From Mycobacterium ahvazicum (GTDB lineage: Bacteria; Actinomycetota; Actinomycetes; Mycobacteriales; Mycobacteriaceae): a stretch of DNA of 64,000 bases. The position numbers and the translations under genes were made by a program. Under the pieces are notes generated by a model. The model saw nothing but the letters and a program-made list of their open reading frames with translations, was not told the origin of the DNA and made no database searches. The DNA is taken from assembly GCF_900176255.2 (NCBI RefSeq), contig NZ_FXEG02000005.1, positions 620,001 to 684,000 on the forward strand, read 5' to 3'. Shown here in pieces: positions 7,897-17,800 of this stretch (its first letter is position 1; the number at the start of each line of letters is the position of its first letter).

Positions 7897-9102
7897 ATGG
7901 ATCCGCGCCGCGGGCCACCGTATAAAACCGTCGGCCTCGTGACGATCGTGGTCATGGGGCTCATCGGGCTGGTCCTGTATTCGCAGTTTCGCGGTGATTT
8001 CACACCCAAGACGAAGTTGACCCTGGTAGCCCCCCGGGCGGGATTGGTGATGGATCCCGGCTCGAAGGTCACCTACAACGGTGTCGAGATCGGCCGGGTG
8101 GCCGGCATTTCCGAGATCACCCGAGACGGCAAGCCGGCCGCCAAGGTGGTGCTGGACGTGACTCCCAAGTACGTCAACATGATTCCGGCCAACGTGGCGG
8201 CCGAAGTGAAGGCGAGCACGGTATTCGGCAACAAATACGTTGCGCTGAGCTCACCGAAGAACCCTGCGCCACAATCGATTACACCTTCGATGGTGATCGA
8301 CGCTACGACGGTCACGACCGAGTTCAACACTGTCTTCGAGACGCTGACGTCGATCACCGAGAAGATCGACCCCGTCAAGGTGAACCTGACGCTGTCCGCG
8401 ACGGCACAGGCGCTGGCCGGGCTGGGCGAAAAATTCGGCGCATCGTTACTCAACGGCAACGCGATCCTCGACGACGTGAACCCTCGGATGCCGATGATCC
8501 ACTTCGACATTGCGCGGCTGGCGGCGCTGGGTGACACCTACGCCGACGCCGCGCCGGACTTGTGGAATGCGCTCGAGCACGCGATGACCACCGCGCGAAC
8601 CATCGACCGCCAGCTTGGAGATCTGGATGTGGCGTTGCTGGCGGCGGCGGGATTGGGCAACGGCGGCGCCGACGTGTTCGGCCGGGGTGGACCCTATCTG
8701 GCACGCGGTGCGGCCGATCTCGTTCCCAGCGCCCAACTGCTGGACGAGTACAGCCCCGAGATCTTCTGCACCATCCGCAATTTCAACCAGGTCGCACCCA
8801 AGATCCACGTCGCGCTCGGCGACAACGGGTACGCGCTGGGCGCCCACTCGTCGGGCTCGATCGCGGGAGCGCCCAACCCGTACACCTACCCGGAGAACCT
8901 GCCGCGCACCAACGCCCGGGGCGGGCCCGGCGGCCGGCCAGGATGCTGGCAGTCGATTACCCGCGAACTGTGGCCCGCTCCCTTGCTCGTCATGGACACC
9001 GGCGCCAGCGTGGCCCCATACAACCACTTCGAGGTCGGTTCACCGGTTGCCGTGGAGTATGTGTGGGGCCGCCAACTGGGCGACTACACCATCAACCCCT
9101 GA
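7897..9102 (+). CDS. MCE-family (MlaD/MceA-type) exported protein, outside an mce operon
   Basis: 401 residues. One N-terminal membrane anchor (about 10-30, VGLVTIVVMGLIGLVLYSQF) is followed by an MCE domain (about 38-120, with GLVMDPGSKVTYNGVEIGRV). A helical region and a C-terminal tail of about 100 residues end in VAVEYVWGRQLGDYTINP, as in MceA proteins. MCE proteins form hexameric tubes that carry lipids across the cell envelope. Normally six mce genes sit together with yrbE permeases; here there is only one, between the SCP-like gene and a lipoprotein phosphatase. It may substitute for or modify an MCE complex encoded elsewhere. Confidence 0.85.
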   Translation: MDPRRGPPYKTVGLVTIVVMGLIGLVLYSQFRGDFTPKTKLTLVAPRAGLVMDPGSKVTYNGVEIGRVAGISEITRDGKPAAKVVLDVTPKYVNMIPANVAAEVKASTVFGNKYVALSSPKNPAPQSITPSMVIDATTVTTEFNTVFETLTSITEKIDPVKVNLTLSATAQALAGLGEKFGASLLNGNAILDDVNPRMPMIHFDIARLAALGDTYADAAPDLWNALEHAMTTARTIDRQLGDLDVALLAAAGLGNGGADVFGRGGPYLARGAADLVPSAQLLDEYSPEIFCTIRNFNQVAPKIHVALGDNGYALGAHSSGSIAGAPNPYTYPENLPRTNARGGPGGRPGCWQSITRELWPAPLLVMDTGASVAPYNHFEVGSPVAVEYVWGRQLGDYTINP

Positions 9103-9123
9103 AGAGAGGTCCGAACAGAGGCG

Positions 9124-10431
9124 ATGACAATCGCACGCTTGGCTGCTCACCGGGCGGCGTCGCTCGCTCGTCGGCTCACGGCATTGACGATCACCGCGGC
9201 AACGCTGTCGGTGTCGGGTTGCGGCGACTCCGGCGACCATCGCGAAGGCGACGCCAGCGACAACGGCTGCCGCACGCTGGCCGCCGATCCTGGTTGGTAT
9301 GGCGACAACCGGGACCGGCTCAACGCGATGGTCAGCCACCTCGGCACCTGCGGCAAGCTGGAACCCGAGACCGACGACCCTCCGCTGGCGTTGTTCGACT
9401 GGGACGGCACCATGGTGAAGAACGACATCGGCGACGCGACGTTCTTCTGGATGGTGCGCAATTCCAAGGTGCGCCAGCCCGCCGACGGGAATTGGCGCAC
9501 CACAAGCTCGTACCTCACCGCTACCGCCGCGGCGGCGCTGGCCTCCGCGTGCGGCGCGCTGGCACCTGCAGGCCAGCCGTTGCCGACGGGAACCAACCCC
9601 GGATGCGCTGACGAACTGGTTTCGGTGTACAGCACTCGCCAGACACGTACGGGGTCAGCGGCATTCGACGGATACAACCATCGGCGCATGGCTCCCGCTG
9701 CCGCCTGGGCGGTGCAACTGCTCGCCGGCTGGACGGAGGCCGACGTCACCGGATTCGCCGAAACGGCCCGGAAGGAGAACCTGGACGCCCCCGAGGGCAC
9801 CGAGCAGGCGGTCGGCAGTGGCCGCCAGGCCGGGTGGGTTCGCTACTACGCCCAGATGCGCGATCTGGTTGCGACCCTGCAGGCCAACGGATTTGACGTG
9901 CGGATCATCTCGGCCTCACCGGAGCCCGTGGTGCGCGTGTGGGCCGCCGACCTCGGAATCTCCGCCGACCGGGTGATGGGCACCCGCACCGAGCACGACG
10001 GCGACCTGCTCACCGCGCGGTTGGCGTCCTGCGGTGGGGAGACCTCGATTCCGTTCAACGAGGGCAAACGCTGCCGGGTCAACGAGCAGGTGTTCGGCGT
10101 CGGGGGTCCGGCGGCGTTCGAGCAACGACCCGAGGATCGGCGCCAGGTGTTCGGGGCCGGCGACTCCGACGGCGACGCCACGTTCACCGCGGACGCGACC
10201 GCGCTGCGCCTGGTGATCAATCGCAACCAGATCGAGTTGATGTGCCGGGCCTATGCCAATCTCGACGGGCGATGGCTGGTCAACCCGATGTTCACCACCC
10301 CGTTGGGCGTCAGTCCGCCCTACCCTTGTGCGACACAGGGTTTCGATTTACCTAACGGCGGCCAGGCGCCCTTGCTGCGGCCTGATGGCAGCCCCGTGCC
10401 CGACCAGCAGGACCGCGTGCACGCGGGATAG
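9124..10431 (+). CDS. HAD-superfamily phosphatase, predicted lipoprotein
   Basis: 435 residues. The N-terminus has a basic start, a hydrophobic stretch and a lipobox VSGC with Cys33, so the mature protein is probably lipid-anchored outside the membrane. HAD motif I is LFDWDGT, with Asp92 as likely nucleophile. RIISASPEPVVRVWA gives motif II (Ser), and GAGDSDGDATF supplies the metal-binding acids. The large cap between motifs I and II recalls SerB/PchP-type phosphatases such as phosphorylcholine phosphatase. The substrate is not established. It lies 21 bases after the MCE-type gene and is probably co-transcribed. It converges with purL, leaving 6 bases between the stops. Confidence 0.8.
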   Translation: MTIARLAAHRAASLARRLTALTITAATLSVSGCGDSGDHREGDASDNGCRTLAADPGWYGDNRDRLNAMVSHLGTCGKLEPETDDPPLALFDWDGTMVKNDIGDATFFWMVRNSKVRQPADGNWRTTSSYLTATAAAALASACGALAPAGQPLPTGTNPGCADELVSVYSTRQTRTGSAAFDGYNHRRMAPAAAWAVQLLAGWTEADVTGFAETARKENLDAPEGTEQAVGSGRQAGWVRYYAQMRDLVATLQANGFDVRIISASPEPVVRVWAADLGISADRVMGTRTEHDGDLLTARLASCGGETSIPFNEGKRCRVNEQVFGVGGPAAFEQRPEDRRQVFGAGDSDGDATFTADATALRLVINRNQIELMCRAYANLDGRWLVNPMFTTPLGVSPPYPCATQGFDLPNGGQAPLLRPDGSPVPDQQDRVHAG

Positions 10432-10437
10432 CTCGGG

Positions 10438-12747
10438 TCAGCCGAAGAATCGCGGCAGCACCGCTTCGGACGTCGCACGCAGTTCGGCCAGTGACACCGT
10501 GAACAGGCCCTGAAATTCGACCGCGTCCGAGTCCTGGTCGACCACGCCGATGCGGACGGCGGGAAGTCCGCGCGCCTCGCACATGGAGCGAAACCGGCTC
10601 TCCTCGGTGCGCGGCACCGCCACCAGCATCCGTCCTGCCGACTCGGAGAACAGCGTCACGAACGGATCGCTGCCCTCGGGAAGCACTATGCGGCAACCGG
10701 TTTCACCCGCCAGAGCCGACTCCACAATGGCCTGGGCCAAGCCGCCCTCGGACAGGTCATGGGCCGCGGTCACCAATCCGTCGCGAGCTGCGGCGCTGAG
10801 CACCTCGGCCAGCAGCTTCTCCCGCTGCAGGTCGACCGCGGGCGGCAAGCCACCGAGATGGTCGCCGGTCACCTGGGCCCAGATCGAGCCGTCGAACTCG
10901 TCGCGGGTGTCGCCGAGGAGCAACAGGGATTCTCCCGCGTCGGTGCCCAGGGCCGTCGGGATGCGCCGATCGACATCGTCGATTACGCCCAGCACCCCCA
11001 CCACCGGGGTGGGCAGGATCGCGATCGACCCGGTCTGGTTGTAGAAGCTGACGTTGCCGCCGGTCACTGGAATCCCCAAGGCCACACAGCCATCGGCGAG
11101 CCCCCGGACCGCCTGGGAGAACTGCCACATCACCCCCGGATCTTCGGGCGAGCCGAAGTTGAGGCAGTTGGTCACCGCGACCGGGACGGCCCCGGTGGCC
11201 GCGACATTGCGGTAGGCCTCGGCCAGCGCCAGCTGGGCTCCGGTGTAGGGGTCCAGCTTGGTGTAGCGCCCCGACGCGTCGGTCGACAGCGCGATGCCAC
11301 GGCCGGTGGACTCGTCGATGCGCAACACCCCACCGTCGGCGTGCTCGGCCAGCACGGTGTTGCCGCGCACATAGCGGTCGTACTGCTCGGTGATGAATGC
11401 CCGGCTGCACAGGTGCGGGCTGCCCAGCAGCGCAAGCAAAGTCGCGCGCAGCTCCTCACCGGTGGTCGGCCGGGGCAGGCTGGCCGAGGTGTCGGCATTC
11501 AGCGCGTCCTGCGATTCCGGGCGAGCCACCGGGCGTTCGTATACCGGCCCTTGATGCGCAACGGTGCGCGGCGGCACGTCGACGACGGTCTCGCCGTGCC
11601 AGGTGATGCGCAACCGGTCGCCGTCGGTGACCTCACCGATGACCGTCGCCAGCACCTCCCACTTGCGGCACACCGCCAGGAAAGCCTCGACGTTCTCCGG
11701 AGCGACGACCGCGCACATCCGCTCCTGCGACTCGCTGGAGAGGATCTCAGCCGGCGTCATGTTGGCCGCCCGCAACGGCACGGTCTCCAGCTCGACCCGC
11801 ATTCCGCCATCCCCTGCGGATGCGAGTTCTGAAGTCGCACAGGATAATCCGGCGCCGCCGAGGTCCTGAATGCCGATCACCAACCCGGCCGCGTACAACT
11901 CCAGGCAGCACTCGATGAGCACCTTCTCGGTGAACGGGTCACCAACCTGCACCGAGGGCAGCTTCTTGCGGCCGGTGGTGCCGCCCTCGTCGCCGCCGAA
12001 GGTCTCCGACGCCAGTACGGATACGCCGCCGATCCCGTCCAGGCCGGTGCGCGCGCCGAACAGGATGATCTTGTTGCCGGTTCCCGAGGCGAAAGCCAGG
12101 TGCAGGTCCTCCTTGCGCAGCACCCCGACGCACAATGCGTTCACCAACGGGTTGCCCGCATACGACGCGTCGAAGACGGTCTCGCCGCCGATGTTGGGCA
12201 GGCCGAGTGAGTTGCCGTAGCCGCCGATACCGCGGACCACGCCGTCGAGCACGCGGCGGGTGTCGGGCGCGTCGGCGGCGCCGAACCGCAGCTGGTCCAT
12301 CACGGCGACCGGCCGGGCACCCATGGCCATGATGTCGCGCACGATGCCGCCCACACCGGTGGCCGCACCCTGGTAGGGCTCCACGTAAGACGGGTGGTTG
12401 TGCGACTCCACCTTGAACGTGACGGCCCACCCGTCGCCGATGTCGACGACACCCGCGTTCTCGCCGATGCCGGCCAGCATGCCCGCGCGCATCTGCTCGG
12501 TGGTGGTCTCACCGAAGTAGCGCAGATGGACCTTGGACGACTTGTAGGAGCAGTGTTCGCTCCACATCACCGAGTACATCGCCAACTCGGTGTCGGTGGG
12601 CCTGCGGCCCAGAATCGCGCGAATCCGCTGGTACTCGTCGTCTTTAAGGCCCAGTTCGCCGAAGGGCTGCGGCTGGTCGGGGGTGGCGGCCGCATGTTCG
12701 ACGGTGTCGGCCACGTGAGTACGGGCGCCCGCTCCGGAGACAGTCAC
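10438..12747 (-). CDS. purL: Phosphoribosylformylglycinamidine synthase subunit PurL
   Basis: 769 residues from GTG 12747. PurL is the ATP-using subunit that converts FGAR to FGAM with PurQ and PurS. Visible features are [21 protein letters not shown], the [20 protein letters not shown] motif, and the second-half repeats [17 protein letters not shown] and [12 protein letters not shown]. It is the small PurL type, consistent with separate purQ and purS genes in this window. A TAGACT -10 box ends 6 bases before this GTG, pointing to a leaderless mRNA. A GTG at 12753 would overlap the promoter spacer, and GTG 12714 is a shorter alternative. Confidence 0.96.
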   Translation of the reverse strand: MTVSGAGARTHVADTVEHAAATPDQPQPFGELGLKDDEYQRIRAILGRRPTDTELAMYSVMWSEHCSYKSSKVHLRYFGETTTEQMRAGMLAGIGENAGVVDIGDGWAVTFKVESHNHPSYVEPYQGAATGVGGIVRDIMAMGARPVAVMDQLRFGAADAPDTRRVLDGVVRGIGGYGNSLGLPNIGGETVFDASYAGNPLVNALCVGVLRKEDLHLAFASGTGNKIILFGARTGLDGIGGVSVLASETFGGDEGGTTGRKKLPSVQVGDPFTEKVLIECCLELYAAGLVIGIQDLGGAGLSCATSELASAGDGGMRVELETVPLRAANMTPAEILSSESQERMCAVVAPENVEAFLAVCRKWEVLATVIGEVTDGDRLRITWHGETVVDVPPRTVAHQGPVYERPVARPESQDALNADTSASLPRPTTGEELRATLLALLGSPHLCSRAFITEQYDRYVRGNTVLAEHADGGVLRIDESTGRGIALSTDASGRYTKLDPYTGAQLALAEAYRNVAATGAVPVAVTNCLNFGSPEDPGVMWQFSQAVRGLADGCVALGIPVTGGNVSFYNQTGSIAILPTPVVGVLGVIDDVDRRIPTALGTDAGESLLLLGDTRDEFDGSIWAQVTGDHLGGLPPAVDLQREKLLAEVLSAAARDGLVTAAHDLSEGGLAQAIVESALAGETGCRIVLPEGSDPFVTLFSESAGRMLVAVPRTEESRFRSMCEARGLPAVRIGVVDQDSDAVEFQGLFTVSLAELRATSEAVLPRFFG

Positions 12748-12753
12748 GCACAC

Positions 12754-12759
12754 AGTCTA
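12754..12759 (-). promoter_or_regulatory. -10 box for leaderless purL
   Basis: TAGACT on the minus strand lies 6 bases before GTG 12747, so transcription would start at or next to the start codon. No Shine-Dalgarno sequence is present, which fits a leaderless transcript. Confidence 0.5.
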
Positions 12760-12764
12760 AAGAG

Positions 12765-13553
12765 CTAGCCGCCGCGCAGCAGGCGGGCGCTTTCGGCGTC
12801 GGCCGGATAGAACAATTCGACGGCCAATTCGGCGAGCGTCACGTCGAGCGGAGTGCCGAACGTCGTCAGCGTGGTGAACATCGACAGCCGTTGACCGGCG
12901 CCGGCATCGAGCACGAACGGAACGAGCAGCGACGTGGCCTCCGATGGCGTGCCCCACGGGTTCGCGGTTGTTGCGACGCCGGGGTATCCGCGCACTTCGT
13001 CGCACAGCGCCTGCAACGCCGGGTCGCCCGTCAGCGCAATCGTCCGCTGCAGCTGGTGCAGCAGGTAGCCGGCCCATTCTCCGAAATTCAGCGTCCGCCC
13101 GGCCAGCCCGTCGGGATGCAGGCACAGCCGGTAGACGTTGATCGGCGGGCCGAGCAGCTCCCCGGGCAGGCCTGCGGTCAGCGCGGACGCGGCAACGTTG
13201 GCCCCCACGATGTTCCAGCACCGATCGATGACCACACCGGGGTAAGGGTCGTGCGCATCGAGGAGCCGCTGGATCGCGTCGCGAGCCGGGGACAGCGCGG
13301 CGTCGTCGAGTGGGCGCGACCGGTAGCGCGGGGCGAACCCGGCGGCCAGCAGCAGCGCGTTGCGCTCGCGCAAGGGAATGTCGAGGCCCTCGGCCAGCGT
13401 CAGCACCATCTCCGGGCTCGGACGCGAGCGCCCGGTCTCGATAAAGCTCAGATGTCGCGCCGACACACCCACACTCGACGACAGGTCAAGCTGGCTGACC
13501 CGCCGGCGCGTGCGCCATTCGCGCAACAGAACACCGACCGGCGCGTTACTCAC
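12765..13553 (-). CDS. XRE-family regulator with MmyB-type ligand domain
   Basis: 262 residues from GTG 13553. Residues 5-65 form a helix-turn-helix (LLREWRTRRRVSQLDLSSSV, then VSARHLSFIETGRSRPSPEM). The rest matches the MmyB-like PAS-type domain with DRCWNIVGANVAA and FGEWAGYLLHQLQ, which binds lipid-like ligands in related regulators. It is divergent from the SnoaL-like gene, with 125 bases between starts, so that gene is a plausible target. The frame is open further upstream, but VSNAPVGVLLREWR is the usual start of this family. Confidence 0.85.
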   Translation of the reverse strand: MSNAPVGVLLREWRTRRRVSQLDLSSSVGVSARHLSFIETGRSRPSPEMVLTLAEGLDIPLRERNALLLAAGFAPRYRSRPLDDAALSPARDAIQRLLDAHDPYPGVVIDRCWNIVGANVAASALTAGLPGELLGPPINVYRLCLHPDGLAGRTLNFGEWAGYLLHQLQRTIALTGDPALQALCDEVRGYPGVATTANPWGTPSEATSLLVPFVLDAGAGQRLSMFTTLTTFGTPLDVTLAELAVELFYPADAESARLLRGG

Positions 13554-13678
13554 GCACTCACGGTAGCCACGATGCGTACCCGAGGCGATGACCTCGGAGG
13601 TAATTGTGCTGCCGCAGGGCACGCGGACACGCTTGCCTGCAACGCGCTCATTCGGAGCGTCGACCCCCGGAGGAAATC

Positions 13679-14077
13679 ATGACCGACATCGCTTCCGCTG
13701 CGCCCAAGTTCAGCGCCGAGCTGTTCGCGGAGTTTTGGGCCGCTCCCGACTTGTCGCGTGGATTGCACATTTTGGCCGACGACATCGTCGGTTATTGGCC
13801 GGGCGACACTGAGCCGGTCCGCGGGATTGCGGCTTACACGGCTAAGATCGCCGAAATACTCGATGCCGCACCGGATTTGCAGCTCCACGTCGTCGACAGC
13901 GCGACGGTCGCCGGGTCCGCCGCGGGTGAACAGCTGGTGTTCTTGCACTACACCGGCCGGGGCACCGGGCCGGACGGCCCGTTCCAGATCCGCGGCCTCG
14001 ACCGGGTGCGGACTCGCGACGGCCTGGTCGTGGAGAACGTGATCCGTTACGACCCGCTGTTTCTGGGGCAGGGCTGA
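13679..14077 (+). CDS. SnoaL/NTF2-like small protein
   Basis: 132 residues from ATG 13679, preceded by GGAGGAAA. The pattern of an N-terminal helix, HILADDIVGYWPGD, a central EQLVFLHYTGRG strand and a final LVVENVIRYDPL fits the NTF2-like cone fold of SnoaL-type isomerases, hydratases and binding proteins. No catalytic residues can be fixed. It is divergent from the XRE regulator. Function unknown. Confidence 0.75.
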   Translation: MTDIASAAPKFSAELFAEFWAAPDLSRGLHILADDIVGYWPGDTEPVRGIAAYTAKIAEILDAAPDLQLHVVDSATVAGSAAGEQLVFLHYTGRGTGPDGPFQIRGLDRVRTRDGLVVENVIRYDPLFLGQG

Positions 14078-14197
14078 ACTCAGCCCACGATCTCGGCGAG
14101 CGCCGATCGGCACGCTGCTCCTCCACGCGCTGACGTGACCGACCGCGGGCGCCGGATTCGACGGGCTCGTCGACGCGCTGTTCGACGGCGTATCGAG

Positions 14198-14545
14198 CTA
14201 CTGACGGGTCACGCAGAACACGTTGCCCTCGGGGTCGGCCAGTACTACCCAGCGAAAATCATCTCCGAAGCTGTGCCGACCCACCTCGGTGGCTCCCGCG
14301 GCCGTCAGCCGCGACACCTCTTCGTCCACGTCCGCAGCACCGAAATCCAGGTGCACGCGGTTTTTGCCGGGAGTGGGATCTGGCACCTTCTGAAACCCGA
14401 GCTGCAGCCCCTCAGACAAGGTCACCACCGTGAATTCGTCGGCGAGCAAGTCGTGCGTCGTGCCGCCGAATTGGTCCGCCCACCAACCGGCCAAGGTCGC
14501 CGGATCGCTGCAGTCGATGGTGATCATTTCCACGTGGAGTGCCAT
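14198..14545 (-). CDS. VOC-family (glyoxalase-like) protein
   Basis: 115 residues from ATG 14545, matching Rv0801. It has one vicinal-oxygen-chelate motif pair: MALHVEMITIDCSDPATLAGWW at the start, and FRWVVLADPEGNVFCV at the end. These proteins often bind metal through His/Glu and act on dicarbonyls or confer drug binding; the substrate here is unknown. An upstream start at 14617 would overlap the pepC end and add an Arg-rich run that looks non-native. Confidence 0.8.
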   Translation of the reverse strand: MALHVEMITIDCSDPATLAGWWADQFGGTTHDLLADEFTVVTLSEGLQLGFQKVPDPTPGKNRVHLDFGAADVDEEVSRLTAAGATEVGRHSFGDDFRWVVLADPEGNVFCVTRQ

Positions 14546-14555
14546 ACGCGAAACC

Positions 14556-15824
14556 CTACGTCGCCGGCGACAAAAACGCTTGCAGCGCAGCGGAATACGC
14601 GGCCACATCGTGAGCACCCATCAATTCCCGCGCGGAGTGCATCGCGAGCTGAGGCGCACCGACGTCGACGGTGGGGATGCCGGTTCGCGCCGAGGCCAGC
14701 GGCCCGATCGTCGAACCGCACGGCAGGTCGGCGCGATGCTCGTAACGCTGCAGCGCCACCCCGGCCTGCTCACACGCCAGCGCGAACGCCGCCGCCGTTC
14801 GTCCGTCGGTGGCGTACCGCAGATTGGGATGCACCTTGAGTACCGGTCCGCCGTTGATGGCGATCAGGTGGCCGGGCTCGTGACGCTCCGGGTAGTTCGG
14901 GTGAGTGGCATGCGCCATGTCCGCCGAGGCCAGCAGCGATACCGGCAGCCGCCGCAGGAAGTCTTCCCGGCTGCCGCCGGCCGCCAGCACGATGCGTTCC
15001 AGAATCGTGCTCAGCAGGTTGGACTGTGCACCGTGGTCCGACGACGACCCGACCTCTTCGTGGTCGAACAGCACCAAGACCGCCACGTTGCCCCGCGGTT
15101 CGGCACCCAGCAACGCCTCCAAGCCCGCGTAACAACTGGCCTGGTTGTCCAGCCGGGGTGCGCTGAGCAGACTCGCGTCGGCGCCGAGCACCGTGGACGG
15201 GGTCAGGTCGTGCGTCATCAGGTCGGCGGCCAGCACATCGGTCGGTGCGACCCCGGCGCGCTCGGCCACGTAGTCCACGAATCCACGTGCTTGGTCGGCT
15301 TGTGCGTTCGAGCCCCAGACCGCGTTGACGTGGCGCTGCGGGTCCAGGGTCACCGACTTGCGGTCCTCGGCCAGATGGATGGCCAGTTGCGGCACGCGCA
15401 GGATCGGGTCGTCGATCCGGACGAGCCGATGGTCGACCGCCGAGCCGTCCCGCACCGACAATCGGCCGCTGAGTCCCAGATCGCGGTCCAGCCACGAGTT
15501 CAGCCACGCCCCGCCATAAGGCTCCAGCGCCACCACCTGCCAGCCCGCGACGACCCGGTCGGGATGTTGCTTGACCCGCAGGTTCGGGCTGTCGGTGTGC
15601 GCCCCGACGATCCGGAACGCACCGTCGGGGCCGGGTGTGTTCCAGGCGACCAGTGACCCGGCGCGGACGGTGAAGAAGCGCCCCGGATCTGCGGGCCAGG
15701 GGTCGGCTTCGCGGAGTTCGGTGTAGCCGGCGGCGAGCAACCGGTTCGCGGCCGTCGCGCAGGCATGGAACGGGGACGGAGAGGCGTCGATGAATTCGCA
15801 GAGGCCTGCGGCGCTGGCCGACAT
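14556..15824 (-). CDS. pepC: M18 family aminopeptidase
   Basis: 422 residues from ATG 15824, the ortholog of Rv0800. It is a di-zinc aspartyl/leucyl-type aminopeptidase, normally a cytosolic dodecamer. Metal and catalytic motifs are visible: [42 protein letters not shown] and the C-terminal [16 protein letters not shown]. The start [20 protein letters not shown] agrees with the family; ATG 15836 is an alternative. It is divergent from the peroxidase gene, with about 50 bases between starts. Confidence 0.93.
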   Translation of the reverse strand: MSASAAGLCEFIDASPSPFHACATAANRLLAAGYTELREADPWPADPGRFFTVRAGSLVAWNTPGPDGAFRIVGAHTDSPNLRVKQHPDRVVAGWQVVALEPYGGAWLNSWLDRDLGLSGRLSVRDGSAVDHRLVRIDDPILRVPQLAIHLAEDRKSVTLDPQRHVNAVWGSNAQADQARGFVDYVAERAGVAPTDVLAADLMTHDLTPSTVLGADASLLSAPRLDNQASCYAGLEALLGAEPRGNVAVLVLFDHEEVGSSSDHGAQSNLLSTILERIVLAAGGSREDFLRRLPVSLLASADMAHATHPNYPERHEPGHLIAINGGPVLKVHPNLRYATDGRTAAAFALACEQAGVALQRYEHRADLPCGSTIGPLASARTGIPTVDVGAPQLAMHSARELMGAHDVAAYSAALQAFLSPAT

Positions 15825-15863
15825 GTTCAACATCATGGCTGTTCGTTGCCGCGCAGTTCACGC

Positions 15864-15869
15864 TAGGGT
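15864..15869 (+). promoter_or_regulatory. -10 box candidate for the DyP-encapsulin operon
   Basis: TAGGGT lies 7 bases before GTG 15877. That spacing suggests a leaderless transcript beginning at the peroxidase start codon. AGGG within the same run could instead act as a weak Shine-Dalgarno sequence. Confidence 0.4.
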
Positions 15870-15876
15870 CGGCAGA

Positions 15877-16896
15877 GTGCCGACGGTCCAGCCCCAGCCC
15901 ATCCTCGCTCCGTTGACACCTGCCGCGATTTTTCTGGTGGTCACCATCGACGACGGCGGCGAAGCGACCGTCCACGACGCGCTGCCCGACATCTCGGGGC
16001 TGGTGCGCGCCATCGGCTTTCGCGACCCGACCAAACGCCTGTCGGTGATCACCTCGATCGGCTCGGCGGCCTGGGATAGGTTGTTCGGCGGGTCACGGCC
16101 CGCCGAACTGCATCCGTTCATCGAGCTGAACGGACCGCGGCATACCGCGCCTGCCACCGCCGGCGACCTGTTGTTCCACATTCGAGCCGAGACGATGGAC
16201 GTGTGTTTCGAACTGGCCGGCCGCATCCTCAAGTCGATGGCGGACGCGGTCACCGTCGTCGACGAAGTGCACGGTTTCAAATTCTTCGACAACCGCGACC
16301 TGCTGGGGTTTGTAGACGGCACCGAAAACCCCGACGGCGCAATCGCTGTCAGCGCAAGCACGATCGGCGATGAGGACCCCGGCTTCGCCGGCTCCTGCTA
16401 TGTCCACGTGCAGAAGTACCTACACGACATGACGGCATGGGAATCGCTGTCGGTGACCGAGCAGGAACGGGTGATCGGCCGGACCAAACTGGAGGACATC
16501 GAACTCGACGACGATGTGAAGCCGTCCGACTCGCATGTCGCGCTCAACGTCATCGAAGACGACGACGGCAACGAGCTGAAGATCATCCGGCACAACATGC
16601 CATTCGGCGAACTCGGCGCCGGCGAATTCGGCACCTACTACATCGGGTATTCGCGCACACCGGAGGTCACCGAACGGATGCTGCGCAATATGTTCATCGG
16701 CGACCCGCCCGGCAACACCGACCGCATCCTGGACTTCTCGACCGCCGTCACCGGCGGGTTGTTCTTCTCCCCGACCGTCGACTTCCTCGACGATCCACCT
16801 CCCCTTCCCGCGCCACTCGAGACCGTGCGACCGGAACCGTCCCCCGCCCCTGAGGGCACACTCGCGATCGGCAGTCTGAAAGGAACCAGTCCATGA
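15877..16896 (+). CDS. DyP-type heme peroxidase, encapsulin cargo
   Basis: 339 residues from GTG 15877, ortholog of Rv0799c. The dye-decolorizing peroxidase signature GFVDGTENPDG includes the distal Asp. The ferredoxin-like repeats and the HVQKYLHDM and NVIEDDDGNELKIIRHNMPFG segments match bacterial DypB. The C-terminus is a Pro-rich linker ending in LAIGSLKGTSP, the known type of peptide that docks cargo inside encapsulin shells. The stop overlaps the encapsulin start (ATGA), so translation is coupled. The likely role is peroxide-driven oxidation inside a nanocompartment. The open frame extends upstream to 15790, but VPTVQPQPILAPLTP is the family start. Confidence 0.95.
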   Translation: MPTVQPQPILAPLTPAAIFLVVTIDDGGEATVHDALPDISGLVRAIGFRDPTKRLSVITSIGSAAWDRLFGGSRPAELHPFIELNGPRHTAPATAGDLLFHIRAETMDVCFELAGRILKSMADAVTVVDEVHGFKFFDNRDLLGFVDGTENPDGAIAVSASTIGDEDPGFAGSCYVHVQKYLHDMTAWESLSVTEQERVIGRTKLEDIELDDDVKPSDSHVALNVIEDDDGNELKIIRHNMPFGELGAGEFGTYYIGYSRTPEVTERMLRNMFIGDPPGNTDRILDFSTAVTGGLFFSPTVDFLDDPPPLPAPLETVRPEPSPAPEGTLAIGSLKGTSP

Positions 16897-17693
16897 CGAA
16901 CAATCTGTACCGCAATCTGGCACCGGTAACCGATGCCGCCTGGGCGGAAATCGAATTGGAGGCGACGCGAACGTTCAAGCGACACATCGCCGGGCGCCGC
17001 GTGGTCGACGTGAGCGAGCCGGGCGGTCCGGTCACCGCCGCGGTCAGCACGGGGCGTCTGGTCGACGTTCAGGCACCAACCGATGGTGTGGTCGCACACC
17101 TGAGGGCCAGTAATCCCCTTGTCCGACTTCGGGTTCCGTTTACCCTGTCCCGTACCGAGATCGACAATGTCGAGCGCGGTGCGCAGGACTCGGATTGGGA
17201 TCCGGTCAAGGAAGCCGCCAAGAAGTTGGCATTCGTCGAGGACCGGGCCATCTTCGAGGGCTACCCCGCCGCGCAGATCGAGGGCATTCGCGCCGCCAGC
17301 TCGAACAAACCGCTGACGTTACCGGCGGATCCGCGTGAGATCCCGGACGTCATCACCCAAGCCATCACCGAGCTGCGGCTGGCCGGCGTGGACGGCCCGT
17401 ATTCGGTGTTGCTGGCCGCCGATGTGTACACCAGGGTCAGCGAGACCACCGAGCACGGGTATCCGATCCTCGAGCACATCGACCGGCTGGTTCCCGGTGA
17501 CATCATCTGGGCGCCCGCCATCGACGGCGCGTTCGTCCTGACCACTCGGGGCGGTGACTTCGATCTGCAGCTGGGCACTGATGTGTCGATCGGCTACACC
17601 AGCCATGACGCCGACTCCGTACAGCTGTATCTGCAGGAAACCCTGACGTTCCTGTGCTACACCGCCGAGGCATCGGTCGCGCTGGGCGCCTAG
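16893..17693 (+). CDS. Encapsulin shell protein (Cfp29 family)
   Basis: 266 residues, ortholog of Rv0798c (Cfp29). It is an HK97-fold protein that forms a 60-subunit icosahedral shell. Family features are the N-terminal MTNNLYRNLAPVTDAAW, FKRHIAGRRVVDV, PFTLSRTEIDNVERG and the ending LYLQETLTFLCYTAEASVAL. Length is normal. It follows the DyP gene with a 4-base overlap, the usual cargo-shell operon in mycobacteria. Confidence 0.97.
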   Translation: MTNNLYRNLAPVTDAAWAEIELEATRTFKRHIAGRRVVDVSEPGGPVTAAVSTGRLVDVQAPTDGVVAHLRASNPLVRLRVPFTLSRTEIDNVERGAQDSDWDPVKEAAKKLAFVEDRAIFEGYPAAQIEGIRAASSNKPLTLPADPREIPDVITQAITELRLAGVDGPYSVLLAADVYTRVSETTEHGYPILEHIDRLVPGDIIWAPAIDGAFVLTTRGGDFDLQLGTDVSIGYTSHDADSVQLYLQETLTFLCYTAEASVALGA

Positions 17694-17694
17694 A

Positions 17695-17738
17695 ACAGGC
17701 TCAGCGCAACGACTTTCGCGCTGACTTCCCGAGCCTGT
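17695..17738 (+). terminator. Composite hairpin after encapsulin
   Basis: ACAGGCTC (17695-17702) pairs with GAGCCTGT (17731-17738), enclosing a second stem CAGCGC/GCGCTG (17702-17707 and 17718-17723). It starts right after the stop codon and is followed by CATTCTG. It probably ends the DyP-encapsulin transcript. Confidence 0.65.
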
Positions 17739-17800
17739 CATTCTGCAGGCAAAGTGCAAGTGGAGGCCTGCGAAATTACGGGCTCGACGGGCGCGGGCGA

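Noticed and set aside
14148-14205. Short in-frame stretch ending GFDGLVDALFDGVSSY before the VOC gene
   Set aside because: It might be a gene remnant, but the frame is closed by a stop just upstream and I recognise no family.
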